Positions 13,501 through 28,500 of a DNA stretch of 64,000 bases are shown piece by piece; position 1 is the stretch's first letter; each line of letters opens with the position of its first letter. The stretch lies in assembly GCA_948146395.1 (NCBI GenBank), contig OX411548.1:59601020-59665019 (forward strand), given 5' to 3'. The notes beneath the pieces were generated by a model. It was not told the DNA's origin. It worked only from the letters and a program-made list of their open reading frames with translations, and did not search any database. Position numbers and translations under genes: made by a program. This DNA is from Fragum whitleyi. Its lineage: Eukaryota; Mollusca; Bivalvia; Cardiida; Cardiidae.

Positions 13501-16500
13501 TAAGAGCGAGCGAATAGAAAAATTGTCCCATGATCATTTATGCAAACTTGTGTATCTTAGTAAGTCAAGTTCGTCGTGAGATTTAGATATCATCTGGGAT
13601 GTTGTCAATGTGAGCTTACAATAATTAGATTACCTATGTAAAAATCGGTGGTGAGTTGTTTTTAATTTGGTCCCCTAGTTTTAACATAGGGGCGTTTTGA
13701 ATTTGAACTCCATTGCCTATATTATCTATACAGTAGGGGTGGGCTGTTTTCAGCATGGTACTGTAGATGATAACATGAAGGGATGTTGTCATTTTGAACC
13801 TTTAATTTAATGATATCACTTACAAAGCAAGGGTAGTCTTTCTTCAGCATGGCACTCTAGATGAAAACATGTGGAGTATTATCATTTGTTATAATGGTAA
13901 AACAACCGAGTTTATACTGAATATGTTACTTATAACGCAATGGTGAGCTATTGTCATCGTAAACCCATAGATGATAACAAGTGAGGTGTTGTCAATTTAA
14001 GTTTGCAATGATAAGATTACCTTTAAGCTTCATGTAAAGTGTTTGAGACCCAATATTTAGGGCACTTCATTAGCCAAGAAAAAGCAGTATGTCCAGGTAT
14101 ATTATATATCAAAATGAAGCTATTCGTGAGCACAAGCAGTTAGGCAACATAAGACCACCATAGCTATAGTGGTATAGCTAAAACATTGTGGAAAAGGGTC
14201 ATTTTGTACAGAACAAGCAACTGCATGACGGTTGCATGAAATCGCCCCATATTTTAACAAAGTACAGTCTGAAGTACCATCCAGGTAGTGCTACAACCTT
14301 AGATATAAAACTCAGTCTCAAAAGGCTCTTTTGAAACAATCAATTTCCATTTATTATGTCAACATACATGTCAAACCGATTTGGTCTGTTTTCAAAATAG
14401 ATGTTAGGTATGGTGCAACATCACACCATAATATTGGGAAATATTTTCTGCGATTTATTACAAATTATAGTTTTATTTAATTCGATGATCTACAATATTA
14501 CTATATATTTATCATTCAGTGAAATAGAAATTGATATATTGCTAAATAACCTTACAGGTATAGAAACAATTAATGTCTATTTACGAGGGATGATCCAGTA
14601 GTTCGTATAATCGGAAAATAACTTTCGCATTTCTGGATTGTTCAGTATATTTTTTAAGTGAATGTGCAGTTTAGTAACTACGTAGAGCATAAACATTACT
14701 ATTTTTGCAGAATTATCTTTAGCGGTCTCATAATACGTTACCATAGTAACATATGTATACAAAGGCGGGGGAGCGTGAAAAAATAAAGTAGATTTGTGAA
14801 ATAAATAGAGTTTTCTAATAGTTTTCAAAAATTGTAGTTGAAATTCCTTGGCTGAAATAAATTAGACAAAAATAGAAAATTATTTGTTATATATTACAGT
14901 TTGCTGCGAGACTTTTTATCGATTCAGGCAAAATTTAATAATACAGAAAATTCGAGGAAAAAATGGTAAGACGACAACACCAAAGTATGAATACCGTTTA
15001 TTTTTATTTTTTTATTTATTTTTTTATTTATTATTATTTTTAATTTGTCATGATCTATGTTATTCAGCAACCCAAATTATTTCAGATAATATAGAAAAAT
15101 GCAAAACACATACGAAAGAGAACTTTTCCTTCCTAAAGCTACCCCTGATATCAAGAGGGCCTACTTCATAGGAGGAATTCGAATGGTCTAAAAGTGTTTC
15201 AACGAACGGACTTGTCCCAATTGATTCTCATTATTTTCCAAAAATAAAGATCTTGAATCTGGGTTTCCACTTTACTAAAAAACCATGCATATAGAAATTT
15301 AAACAAACTTGATTCAAAATGGTTTGTTGATAATTTCTGCAAGTTGACGAGTAAACAAGAGTGAATAATGACGTCGCATTTGACGTTCTTGCTCCCCCGC
15401 CTTCGTGGGGGTCTCTATCTTTATTTATGCACTTTACAGCCGCTATTGAACGTACACATTTAAAAATTTCCACGTTTATTGAACAGATGATGAATTAAAA
15501 AACTGTATAATTTTAATTTGATAGTAAACTTTTCTGTACATTTGTAATCTCATTTTGCGAACTTTTGGATCAACCCTCGTATGTTGTGATAACACACCAT
15601 ACCCTAAAAAGATCTACACGTTTACAAAATTAGAATGACATATATGACATATGTGTTTATAAAATTAGTCAAAATAAATTGCTTGCATAGCTACGTTTTG
15701 GGGCCGAGTTTTATACCAATGGTTGCAGTAGTACCTGGGTTGTACTTTAGGATATGCTTTGTTAAAATATGATCCAATTTTATCCAACAGTCATGCAGTT
15801 GCTTGTTCTGTACAAAATGACCCTTTTCCACAATGTTTTGGCTATACCGCTATAGCTATAACAGTCTTATGTTTTTCAACTGCTTGTGCTCATAAATAGC
15901 TTCATTTTGATATATAATATTCCTGGACATACTGCTTTTTCTTGGCAAATGAATGCCCTTAAAATTGGGTCTTAAACACTTTACCTGAACCTTAAGGCCG
16001 TGGTGAGCTATTCTCACCGCGGTCCTTTAGATGAGACAAGTAGGGTGTTGTCAATTTGAGCCTACGACGATAAGATTACCTTTAAGGCAGTGGTGAGCTT
16101 TTCTCACCGCGGTCCTTTAGATGAGAAAAGTGGGGTGTTGCCAATTTGAACTTACAATGATAAGAATACCTAGTAGGCAGAGGTAAGAATTTTTTTCATC
16201 GTGGTCCACTAGATGATAACATGTGGGGTGTTGTCAAATTGAACTTACAATAATAAGATTACCTGTAAGGCAGTGGTGAGCTATTTTCATCGTGGTCCTC
16301 TAGATGATAACACGTGGGGGTGTTGTCAATTTGAGCTTCACTGAGATCCAACAACACCTCACCCAGAAATTCATCCTCCACATCTTGATAATTCCACACG
16401 GTCACTTCTAGGGCAAGAAAGGCTAACTGTGAAATGGAAAAGCGAAAAGATACATTGAAATAGATAACCAAAGAAATCGGTCTTTGAAATGGTAAATGCA

Positions 16501-19500
16501 TTATACATTGAAATGAAAACAAATATAAATGTGGTAGAAATAAAGAAAGAAGGAAAGGCTTTTCTTTGACGATTATTGGTGAATTATGGAGAAATATCAA
16601 TGATTTAACACTTGATAACACCACTGCCAAATCAGTGAAATTACCAAAATTCTGTACTGCCTTCGTTAATTTCATACTATTTGACGTTATTCAAACGGAG
16701 CCCAAATAACAAATGACGTCATGACGTTTCAAGAACGCAATTCTAAGTTGATGCACATGCCAAGTTTTAAGGTTGTAGACCTGTAATAGTTCCGCAACAT
16801 TTCGGGGCTCGTGATCTTTCACAATGTTGACCGAGGTTTCCTAATGAAAATCATAAGGAAACCTCGGTTAACATTGTTAAAGTTCATTACTCCCGACACG
16901 CTGAGGAACTATTACAGGTCCACTACCGTAATTAAATATATTGCTAATACTCTCAGATTTATTACCAATGCTTGTTGTTTTTTATTAAAACGTCTACGAC
17001 GCTAAGGGAACACTACTGCACCATTTAGTTTTAAATCAACCAAGCTTAAATGGATAGCTTTTCCACAGCAGAAGGTCTTTAAAAGAAGTTATATAATACC
17101 TCATCAGACGATATGTTTGGAAAGACAAATGTTTCATTCCACTGGGGGTTACTTGTCGCTGTTTTAATCTGGGATTCCTTGCTATCGTGTAATCTGAAAG
17201 TCAGACAAGATCATTTTTTAAAACCTATCTTTGTGACAAGTCAGACATAAAAAAACCTTCTGGGTAGTGCATAAGCGTCGACCACCGTCAGACAGCACGG
17301 ACTATTTATTCTAAATAAGCTGTTCGCAATTGCCCGATTTTCTGAATCTTCCTCATTTTATAAATTCAACATTCGTGTTTAAGATTTTTTTAAATGAGGG
17401 CTGCGGTTTGCCATTACTGGAAGAAATATCATTTTCAAATATTAATTTACCGAGTTTCCAGATGATTTTTTTTCTTTTGACATGTCATATTTTAGGACTT
17501 GCATACACCAATGATTATATCGAGTATGGATATATATAATACATACTTAGTGTTTTGTATGAGAAAACAAATCTAACGAGGTTGGGAGAATTGACCATTG
17601 TCGAGGCTCTGCCGAGACAATTATCAATTTTCACAACCGAGTTAGATATTTTTTCATACAATACACTTAGTATGTATTATATTTATCTTATAACCTGTAT
17701 TTGCCTTCTTTTCATTGATGTTTCTAACTGAAATGCAAGTTTCTAAAAATAACCACATTATATCATTGTTCTAAAAATAACTATGTGACAACATAAAAAA
17801 TATCATACGGGATGTTATCACACGGATATTTGTATAGTTATAAGATAAATGTTTATACAGAATATGAGCATTAATAGGGAAAAAATAAGAAAGTGTTTAA
17901 TTGTTTTGCTTGACACACATGCATACTTCTTGTAAATTCATTTGCACATTGCCACGTCGACTGTGTCATTAATGCAGAAGCTTAGTCGGGCTTCTTTGTA
18001 GCTCAATCGGTAACTTGTTGGGCTTTGAATCCTGGGGATTATGAGTTCGAATCTCGACTTAGCCTACTTTCATCCGACATTTGACAAAAGTCAATATGAC
18101 GCGAGTTGTTTATCTCCCTGCAATGGGGGTGATCATTCTGAACATCACTCGGCCATTTCCGTAAACTGCAACAGACCTCGGATGTATGTAAGACGGATGG
18201 GTATGTAACAAAATCGTGCATTTTGTTAGGCGGAAACAGTGTAAGAAAAACCTAGCACTATAGATTTATATTTTTACAGTAAATAACGACTGGAAAATCT
18301 TAATTTTTGAGAATGACGAATCATTCTCAAAAATTAAGTTTTTCAGCCGTTATTTAAGAATCTAAAGATATTCATATTATGATACGAAGGTTTCACGTCA
18401 ATTAATTAAAAGAGTAGCGTTGGCGACGCCGAATCTTTTCACTCACAGTTTCGAAGGCTAACGCCATTTTAACTGACGTCATCGAGTTTTTCCGATGTTT
18501 TCCCGTATTTTTTAAAAATAGTCCGTCTATGTATATCCGAGGTTGATCGTGAGACTGGCCGAGTGGTGTTCCGAATGTGGGGGTGATATGAGCAGCCGGT
18601 GGCTAGGATGAAATGTTGAGGTTGTACTGAGATTGAGGTGAGAAAACGACATGAAATCGTGAGTAGGTGTACCAGCTGATGCGATAACTTGAACAATGTC
18701 GAGAGAGAAGTTAAAACCCACAAACCAACCAACCAAACCAATCAACTAATCAATCAAATCAATCAAACAATCAAGAAAACAACCAACAAAACAATCATTC
18801 GATAAATTCAGAAGCTTTATCTTCAGAATATTTATCGTCTAAATGCGATGTTGTTTTAATAACAGCTCGTTATAAAGGAGAGAGCAGAGTGTCGAACAGT
18901 ATTAAATAGCTTAGTGGTCCTTAAATAGCTAGAATAATTGTCGAGACTGGGACAAAAATAGAGGAATATAGTAATACAAGCAAAACAATGGCAGCAAATG
19001 TTTTTCGTCGTTTTATCGACTTGTTTTTAGTACCACAGCGATATCGTGTCATTCTATACCAGACATAAATGTTTTTGTTACACAAAACTAAAAAAAAGCA
19101 GTGATTAAGTAAATACCTCGCTTTAGTTAAACGTACAATGCACATTTCTCTAGTGCTTTTTGGTGGTTTATCGAGAAATAACTGTAGATTATCACTTGAT
19201 AATCTCACCGCAAAAGCAGAGGAATTATCAAAAAACTTATATCCTGTTTTCCTGCATTTCATCCTTTTTGACGTCATCTTTGCGGGGCGAAATAAGTGAC
19301 GTCACAATGAACGTTGCATATCAATCAAGCGCAAAATGACGCGCTTTACGAAAGTATGTCCCAGAAGTTTCACATTTTGTCTCATTTTTGCAATAAAGAA
19401 ATAGAATAATCGTTTATTTTTCGAGTAAGATCGGTAAATATTTCATTTCGTGAATAACAAAAGCTATATTCTCATCATGAAAATATAGCTTTTTTTGTTC

Positions 19501-22500
19501 ACCCAATGAATATAAATTGATCTTACATTGAAACAAACAATTATAAATCTTCTATGTATTCATTGGACTGTTTATTGTATGTATTTCGAAAAGTAAATGA
19601 TCCTGTGCGTGACATTTCCAACAATTTGACATGTGCCCGAAGCATTACTCATTTTGAAAATTGTAATGTATATTTTGAGATATATAACACGTGTTTTATT
19701 TGTGTATAATTAGGAATAAAAAAACAATTTTGAATTCTGCAAGCATATATATTCTAGGCCACAAATTTCCAGTGACTTACGCTCTTTTTGGTAACAAATG
19801 TAACATTGCCACAGCATTTGGTTCATGTCGCTCCTCGTTCCTCTGGGCATAAATGCCCTCTGCACGTATCAATACAACAATTAAACATTCACACTTGGAG
19901 TCGTAATCTAACTGCATCCATAGCGAACCACTGATATGTCGAACATCTCTCTTTATCTCAACCTGCAATATAAGATTTTTAGTACAGAGTATGTTATACG
20001 TCGAAAGTCTGGTTTTATCTCGACCTGCAAACTGAGAATGTAGAATAGACAGAATCTACAACTTGCTTTATATAAATATATTACGTACTAAGTGTTTTGT
20101 ATGAAAAAAATATCTAACGAGGTTGGGGGTATTGATAATTGACTCGGCAGAGCCTCGGCAATTATCAATTCTCACAACCGAATTAGATCTTTTCCATACA
20201 ATACACTAAGTGCGTATTATATTTAATTTGAAACCTATATTAGCCTTATTTTTGGCGATGTTTCTAACAGAAGTGCAAGTTTCTAAACATAACCGCATTA
20301 TGTCGTTGTTCTAAACATATCCATGTGATATCATAAAAGATATCATATGAGATGTAATCGCACGGATGTTTGTATAGTTAAAAGATAAATCTTTATATCC
20401 GTCAAAAGGGAAACTCTGCGATCTTGGCCAAACTGGACAATTTGCACAGTCTGGCACGGTCAATACTTTTCGCTCTTATTCTTTTACGTGTAAATGGGTC
20501 ATATTAAGATCAAGTTACAAGTAACTTGACAATTATGTCAATAAATGCATAGATTCGAACAGTTTAATACATATACACATATATACATAAACAATTACTT
20601 AAATAGTTTTACAACATATTAATAGCCTTAACATAAACATTGAACATGAAATAACACACATTGTGAAGGGAGTGTGACGTTTTACGAGAAGTGGCTCGTT
20701 CTTAGGGGGCTGTTTCTCAAAGACAGACATTCTGTTATTTCGAATGCTCTAGCGTTAATTTTACAACCTGCAACGGGATCCAGGAGTTCTCAAATCTTGG
20801 TCGATTTAATCAATTTGTAGCCGTATTTACAATACTACAAGTAGTTCATCGAGAATTACACAATTTCTTTTTAATGGCGAAATAATTTTTTTACCTTTTA
20901 AGATAAAAGTAAGCCTGATAAGCCATCTATGACGACAGCAGAACACACAGGTTCGAATATCTTAAGATTAAGACATTCAATTCTAAATAAATAAGCCGAT
21001 TTGCGACAAAGTTCAAGCTTTCTTCAATCATTGATCTATTCTTTTAACTAGTAGTGCAAGTTTCAGTGCACATTTCGATGGGTCAGCGTGAAACAGTTGT
21101 AACTCCCTATATGTTTATAGGGAGTTACAGCTGTTTCGCACTGAGCCATCGATTTGCACATTGCATGTAGGAGCGGCTTCATTAAATATTTCTTGACAAT
21201 TAGAGTCTGATGATACATTTTTAGATTCATTGTCCTCAAAAGACGATTGGATTTATGTATGAGCTTAATCAATAAACTTCCAAAATGACACAACAAGAGA
21301 TATTTTTTTTTATTTCAAAGAGTGTTCCTAATGAATTCTAACATCAAGGGACTAATTCAAGTGTTATGTTATTAATTGTCTTTAGAAATAAGATCACATC
21401 CTATTATGTAGATTAATTTTTATTTGCTTAAAAATTGATAGTCCCTTTAGACAAATTATAAGAATCATTTTCAAAATGTAATAGATCAAATGAATACATT
21501 TTACCAAAAGGTTTAATGAAAAGTTTGAACGTATGCTGGGGGTCAAAAGAAGCCATCTTGAAAAAAGACATATTGACCTTTAACTGTCTATCCATACAAT
21601 AGTGTGTTGCTTTAAGGTTATACCTCGATGAAAAAAAAGAGGAATTAGAAAAAATTCCCTTCATCTCCTAAATTAAACAAACTACTTACCGGGGTCCTCG
21701 GTAGCATCCGCCGTTTTCGTTTGTCTAAACTCATACAATCGGGTGGCTGTAAGGATTCTGTTGTCCCAAGGGTCTCTGATTGAAAAATAATAATAATAAT
21801 AATAAAAATATATATATAAAAAATAACACAATGCATTACGTGTATGATGCTTTTTGTTTTGTTGTTTTTTGTATAAAGCTGATGCGTGGATTTTTTTCAG
21901 GTGAGAGAAAATCGGGCGTAAGAGTTAATAGAAGCAAATAATTGTTCTTCACCTTCCAAAGGAAGGAAAATGGAGAAGAAAATTGGATATGCCATTTTAA
22001 AAGGGACCATCTGGTTAGAAAGTGTCGACCGAAGTCTAGACTGAATCTACAATGGTCGTTCTACCTTGGCGTTTTAGAAATTTGAGCCTGTGCGTGACAT
22101 TTTAAACAATTTCAAAAGTGCGCCAGACAAAGACTTTGGCCAGCCTGTTTATCTGCACAGTCTGACCATAGTCTTCATAATGCGCTTTGTAGATAGATAG
22201 GGTCTCAAAGTGTCTGAAGACAGTCAGATAATCTTCTAATTGCACTATGTGACTGTCAAGGCTGCTCATAGTTTCTACTTCACGCACATGTCATATTGAT
22301 GGAAATGTCACGCACAGGCTCATTTTTGAAATGTGACTACGGTTGACCTGTACAGAAACGCTCCTTTTATTAAGGCACTCATTTTACGAATTTCTCTCAT
22401 GGTCCTTTTTCGCGTGAATGGTCACAAAGGGAAAAATACGACAGCTTTTTGTGTACGTAAATTTGAGTGTTTGTGAGGGTGATAAAATTAGGCCCGCCTT

Positions 22501-25500
22501 GGGGTATAGTCCGTTTAACTTCTATATGGGCCGACCTTTTCATCAATAGCATAAAATCGAGTCTGAATGAAGAATGTGTATGTGGTAAAATCTTAATTTA
22601 AGTTTAATACCACCCCCAAAAAAATTTTTTTTGAAAATAAAATTACTTCAAAATAATGATTTTGTCTGTCTGGTTAATGTTTATATTTTCGCATTTTCCA
22701 CTTTTATACACGAGGGGTGAAGAAGGCTGTTTAGTCGTAACAAGATGTAAATATATAGTAAAATCACGTGGTTTTATACTGTACATTTGACAGAAAAAAT
22801 GTCCATTATTCCTTATTTGGACATGCTTATTAGCATAGCGACGGTCATGTCATTCTAAACTTAAATATCACGTGAATTGTACCGTTATTACTCACCTGCT
22901 TATCTTGTTTTCCTCGTGAAATTCACAACGACTTCGTTAAATAATGCTTTTTGATTGGTCTAAATATGTGAATATGGGGTTCGTCTCAGAATAGATAAGA
23001 ACAATTATCATTTATCTGGCCAAATGTTTTTTAGAGAAAGAGGGTTTACACTCAGATTTGATATCCCAAGGATATAAAAATCTTCGACAAAATTTATTTT
23101 TTAAAAAGACTCGATTTCATACCAAAACGACTCACTTAAAACCATACACTTTTGACTCGGCCCTATGCAAATCAGAACTATTTTTGGTTGGGCAAGTCGT
23201 TGTTCCGTTTAATACAGACACAAGAAGGTATGAAAGGCTGGAAATTAACATGTAGACGGACGAACAAAATCATTATTTTACATTCAAAAATTCTGAAAAC
23301 ATGATTCGCCATGGTATTAGATGGAAATATGAAATGACAAGAAAAAAATACATTTCATTAATTCATTTCTGAGATTTTCGGAAAAATGTTGGTCTATATA
23401 GAAGTCAAACGGACTATTATATATATTAAAGTGAGTGAACGAAACCTCCACTTATCTTTCGTGTAAATGAAGTGCAGACGTGAAACAGTATTGCCAGTAC
23501 TTTTAGGATATTTGCGTAAATGAGTAAGTGCAAATATAGGCTACAAAATGTAAAATGGGAACCTTTTCAGACAATGCAAGGGAGTCTTTATTAAAATGGC
23601 TCATCTTTGAAATTATTTCAAATGCCTCACACATGTATATGCTTAAATGGTATTCGTGCAAAAGACGTTCAATGAAAGTTCCTTAACAATAGGCTTAACA
23701 CTTTGCCGTTTAATCCCTGCTCTTTACGTGCCTGTGATTTTATGATTAAGAAAACATTGTGAAAAAAGAAGAAATTGCTTCTGACAAGCAATTTCTTCTT
23801 TTTCCACACTATTTTCTACCCTACTGAATGGTAATTTTTCAAATTAAATCCACTTTAATTTTTCGTCTGCAAAACCTTTGAATTTGGACAGGTCCAAAAC
23901 TTTGTTAAACAGGAAAGGGTTAAATGATAACATACCCGCTCGTAAAATAATTGGATGGCGACTTCTAACACTCGGATTGCCACTTGGACTGCAAATATGC
24001 AATTGTGGATGACATTATCTTCATGAAACATATCACAAAGCAGAAAAATAATTAATTATAGTACATGAAACGGATTTTAACTGTTTATCATTTATTCATG
24101 TCCATTGCAGATACCATAGTCAAGGGCGTAGCTCCCATTACGCACATTACGCGAGTGCGTAATAGAAATTAATCCTCTTTCGAAAAATGCTGTTGATGAA
24201 TTATCATTTGATCGAAACTACGGCTTATTTAAGCTGTAGTTACGATGATTTGATTATTCACCAACGCTCAAATCATAAAAAGGAGAAGATGGAGGTGTTC
24301 ATCTTTTGTCACAGTCCTCATATATCGCCCTTTTCCTATATATTCTTTAGTTCTCGCCTTCTGAGTGCGTGTAACTTTCAAAGTCCTAGATACGCTTATG
24401 ATAGTAACTATTAAAAATCAAAATCTAAACACACTAGTATATGTAAAAGTAATATTATGTTTAAAAGTAGTTATTCGGGCTTCAATCAGATTATTAACAT
24501 AAATACGTAAATGTCGGTGAATGTTTAATTGTACGTGACAAATACAGCCTACCCACCTACTTAAACTGTGTATGACTGTAATTTGAACGATATCCCCTGA
24601 TTTGTTCAGCAGATCTTGAGCTTCTTCAAATGTAACATCTACTAAGGATCGTCCATTCCATTCGATGATTTGATCACCTTAAATGATTTTGAGTCTGTGT
24701 AGAATGATTGAGCCTGTGCGTGACATTTCCAATATTTTCAAAAGTGCGCAAAGCAAAGAATCTGGCCAGCCTGTGCATTTGCACAGACTGCCCAGAGTCT
24801 TCACTTTGCATTTTGTAAATCAATAAGGTATCAAAGTGTCTTAGGAAAGTCATACAATCTTCTTATTACATTATGTATCGTCTTGGCTACTTAATGTTCG
24901 TCTTTCACGCACTAGCTCAAATTGTTGGAAATGTCACGCACAGGCTCAATTATAACAATTTTACAGGTGGGCAAAGAAAAGACGCTGAACAGCCTATGCA
25001 TCAACACAGGCTGACCAGAGTCTTCACTGTGCGTTATGTAGACGATAACTCTTAACTCCCCAAGTACCAAATTTACGTTCGCGTTAGGCGAATATTTGTG
25101 TTATACTGAGTGAATATCTATGTCGCTCAATTTTTGTAACTCGCGCAATTACACAATTGTTGGAAATGTCACACACAGACTCGAATAATTTTCATTTTTA
25201 TCATTTCATGTTAGTCATATTCGTTCTTCAAACTTCCTTTTTTGAAAATTTCCTGATTTTTTTCAAATAACAACCTTTGAACATGTAAACATATTTTGAT
25301 TTATTCTCAATTCTTTGCAGCTTTTATCTAATTGTACCGATAGTCAATATTAATAATTTATCCTAGTAGTCATCAAATCGAAAGGTTCTTTTCGAATATG
25401 TTTGATAATTAGTAAGTTTGACATCCGTGGTACGGCGAGAAAATGAAAGAACAGTCATAAAATGAATAAGTACAAGTAATAAGCGGTGATAAAACACAAA

Positions 25501-28500
25501 AGAAAACCACGTTTAGCTGGGAAAATGAATTAGAAATTAAATTTCCCAAAAAATCACATGCATGTCATTTCCCACAATAAGACGCGTTCATGTATGCAAG
25601 GCACAAACATTAACAAGCCAGACCAACATACTGTGTAATGGGATATTTCCTGGCCGCCAAACGATGTATTTTAATCTTATAGATTTTCACTACGCAATGG
25701 GCTTCTGATCAGACTGTGCAGATGCACAGGCTTGCTAGAAGCTTTGCTTTGTGAACATAAGAACATATGAAATTGTTGGAAATGACTCAAGATAATACCA
25801 GTTAAACAGAATTATAAGAGGATTAAACCGGTTAAGGTTTGCTGAATCTTCGAACTCGCGTTTTTATAAGCGACGAAATGCGTAACTAAAATTACAATTT
25901 TCAATATTATTTAAAGGATAACATATGTTTTGTACGAACCTTCTGATATGTTTTGAGCATCTGCAGGTCCGCCTTTTATCACGCTTGTTACATACGCACC
26001 AAGAGATCCACCCGGGCCCATCCGCCCACCTACCACTCTCATACCCAGCCCATTGGCTGAAATAACACAGTCAATGATATTGACAATTATGATATTGTTT
26101 TACTGTATTGTCAATATACGGGTTTGAAAATAATATTGTCTTGTTTAGAAGATATTGAAATTAGATTCAATGTTATTGTCAGTATGAATGTCAATGTTAT
26201 TGACAATCCGGGGATCGCTTTAATAGTCATTTAAAGCTGCTTATAAAGCTGTTGTGACAAAGCCACACTTTTTAATAAACTATTCTTCGGCGAAATACAC
26301 AAGTCAGATACACGTTTGAAGGTTCTAAAGATCCACAAGTTTAAGTGAGTGATCAAAGGTCAGTTTTATCTATACCTGTATAGACAAAATTGACCTTTGA
26401 TCACTCACTCTAAATTGCGGAACTTTAAGTATAAGTAGAAATCGATATTTCGACTCGTCGATTGTATACAATTTTCTGTATTCACAGTTCACAATAACGT
26501 ATTAGAGTTATATGTTTGCATTCTTATTCATTTCTTTTAAGTTTAAAGCTTACTGTCCTGGTTCTTATAAAACCTATAAAAGATGTTCGGGGAAAATGTC
26601 GCTTCAACCGAAAATAATTTTCTTACAAAAACCGTACTTACTTCTTACAGATTGGTCTGCCTTGTCTTTATGGATTAGAATCTCGTGTGGGCGTGATCTC
26701 ACAAGGTTATCTTTAAGATACCAAAAATAATAATTTAAAATTCTGAAAAGTCTGAGGTGCGTTCGTTAGAGGGAGATTCTTATTTAGATTTTTAAGATAA
26801 TACGTCGTCTTAAAAAATCTCAATAAGATGGATTTTTCATCTTGCTCTAACGAACGCACCTCTGAGATTGATATGTTAAAATTAGAGTATTTACTGTTTG
26901 AAGTCATTTATATTACACGAATATAAAGATATTTTATAAAGTACATGACAGGAATGAGATGCTTGAAACTAGCTTTACTTAAAAAACATTTTCTTTCTGA
27001 TTCGTACTCATTCTAAGATAATTTCCCATGTAAAAATGGTCTTACAAATCACCTTACAATCTACAGTTGGTAGTCTGTTATTAGTATATAACATATAAAT
27101 GAAAACAGAAACTACATCATAGATTTTACTTAACTTCTTTTGGAAATAGTGTTTATACAAAATTGTGAATGTATAGTTTAAAAGAAATGATGTGATAGAA
27201 CCAAATATATGATAATAAGAAGTGATAAGAATTATAATAAGAATAATGAATAACTAAATTAGAAACGGGATAGGTGGTTACAGTCAAATATTTTATGAGG
27301 TCAATGTAAATTATCAAATATGCCTGTAAACTTTAAGCATGTTACAATAATTTTGACCTGAACCCTTCAATTATTTTTTTCTTAGAATCTGCTGTCATGA
27401 ATTTATATGTATGTAAAATAAATTACTTCCAAACATTTGTTCTGTAAATATTATATTTTGACACTGAGAGAGTGTCATCCGCCGTCCATGGTTATCTTTT
27501 CCTGGCATATCAGGTACAGACGACCCCAGGGACCTTTTAGGGGACACCGACCCTGATCGGTGGGTATTTCCTGTTGAATCACGACTTCGGCTTTTTCTGA
27601 AAAAGAGAAAAGTTGAAGGATTTTAAGCTTTATAATACGCTTTTTTTATTTTTCATTAAAAAAAAGCAAAATTTACTTAAGATAACTTATTCAGAAAACC
27701 TCGCATGTAATTGAAACAAGAAATCGTAATCAGGATTTGATCCGAAGTCCAATATTTCCTGCAAGTTCCTCATTTCCTAGAGAGAATGATATGTTACATA
27801 TACCATAACGGTTACAAATCCCTCTAATAATACTGAGTCCTATTTGATTGAGCAAAAAAGTTTCCGAATGTTGAAAAATGATACCTGCTTTACTTATACG
27901 CGCAAAACGGGCATGATTTTCTTAAGGTTTCTTGGATGTTTTCAAATCAAACGTGGGAAATTGTTTAGATTAAGAAATACATGTAATACCGTGAAATTCT
28001 TAGTATCAGTTCCTCGATTTTATATATTTGTATTAAAGCAAATTTCACTAGAAAGACACCAATGTCGGAAAATGAAATTCTATCGATATCCCCGATGCGA
28101 CACTTATTGTCGCTTTCTCTTGGTTATATTTTACTGAATCCTGAGATGATCCTGTTTGTGTAACAAGTCACATTCGGATTTAATCTGCTAAATTGGTATA
28201 GCTATTTGCGCCTTCATGAAGTCATACGCATTTTTTTCTTTACCATGACATGCTTTTTTTATAAATACCGTCCAAAAGAAAAAAACACAGACGGATGTTT
28301 CAAAATCCAAGTTTACTTTAATAACTTATGCAGTAAAATAGAACTACCTAACAATCGCCTATGCACCAAAGACACTTCAAATACTTTAGTGGTCAATCAT
28401 TTATGTTTGAAGTCACATTACCTTTGGTTTTTACGCGTGTCCCAGTTTAAGGCCATATCTGGTGAAAGACTATTGGCTGATGAAATTGGTCCTTGTAGGG

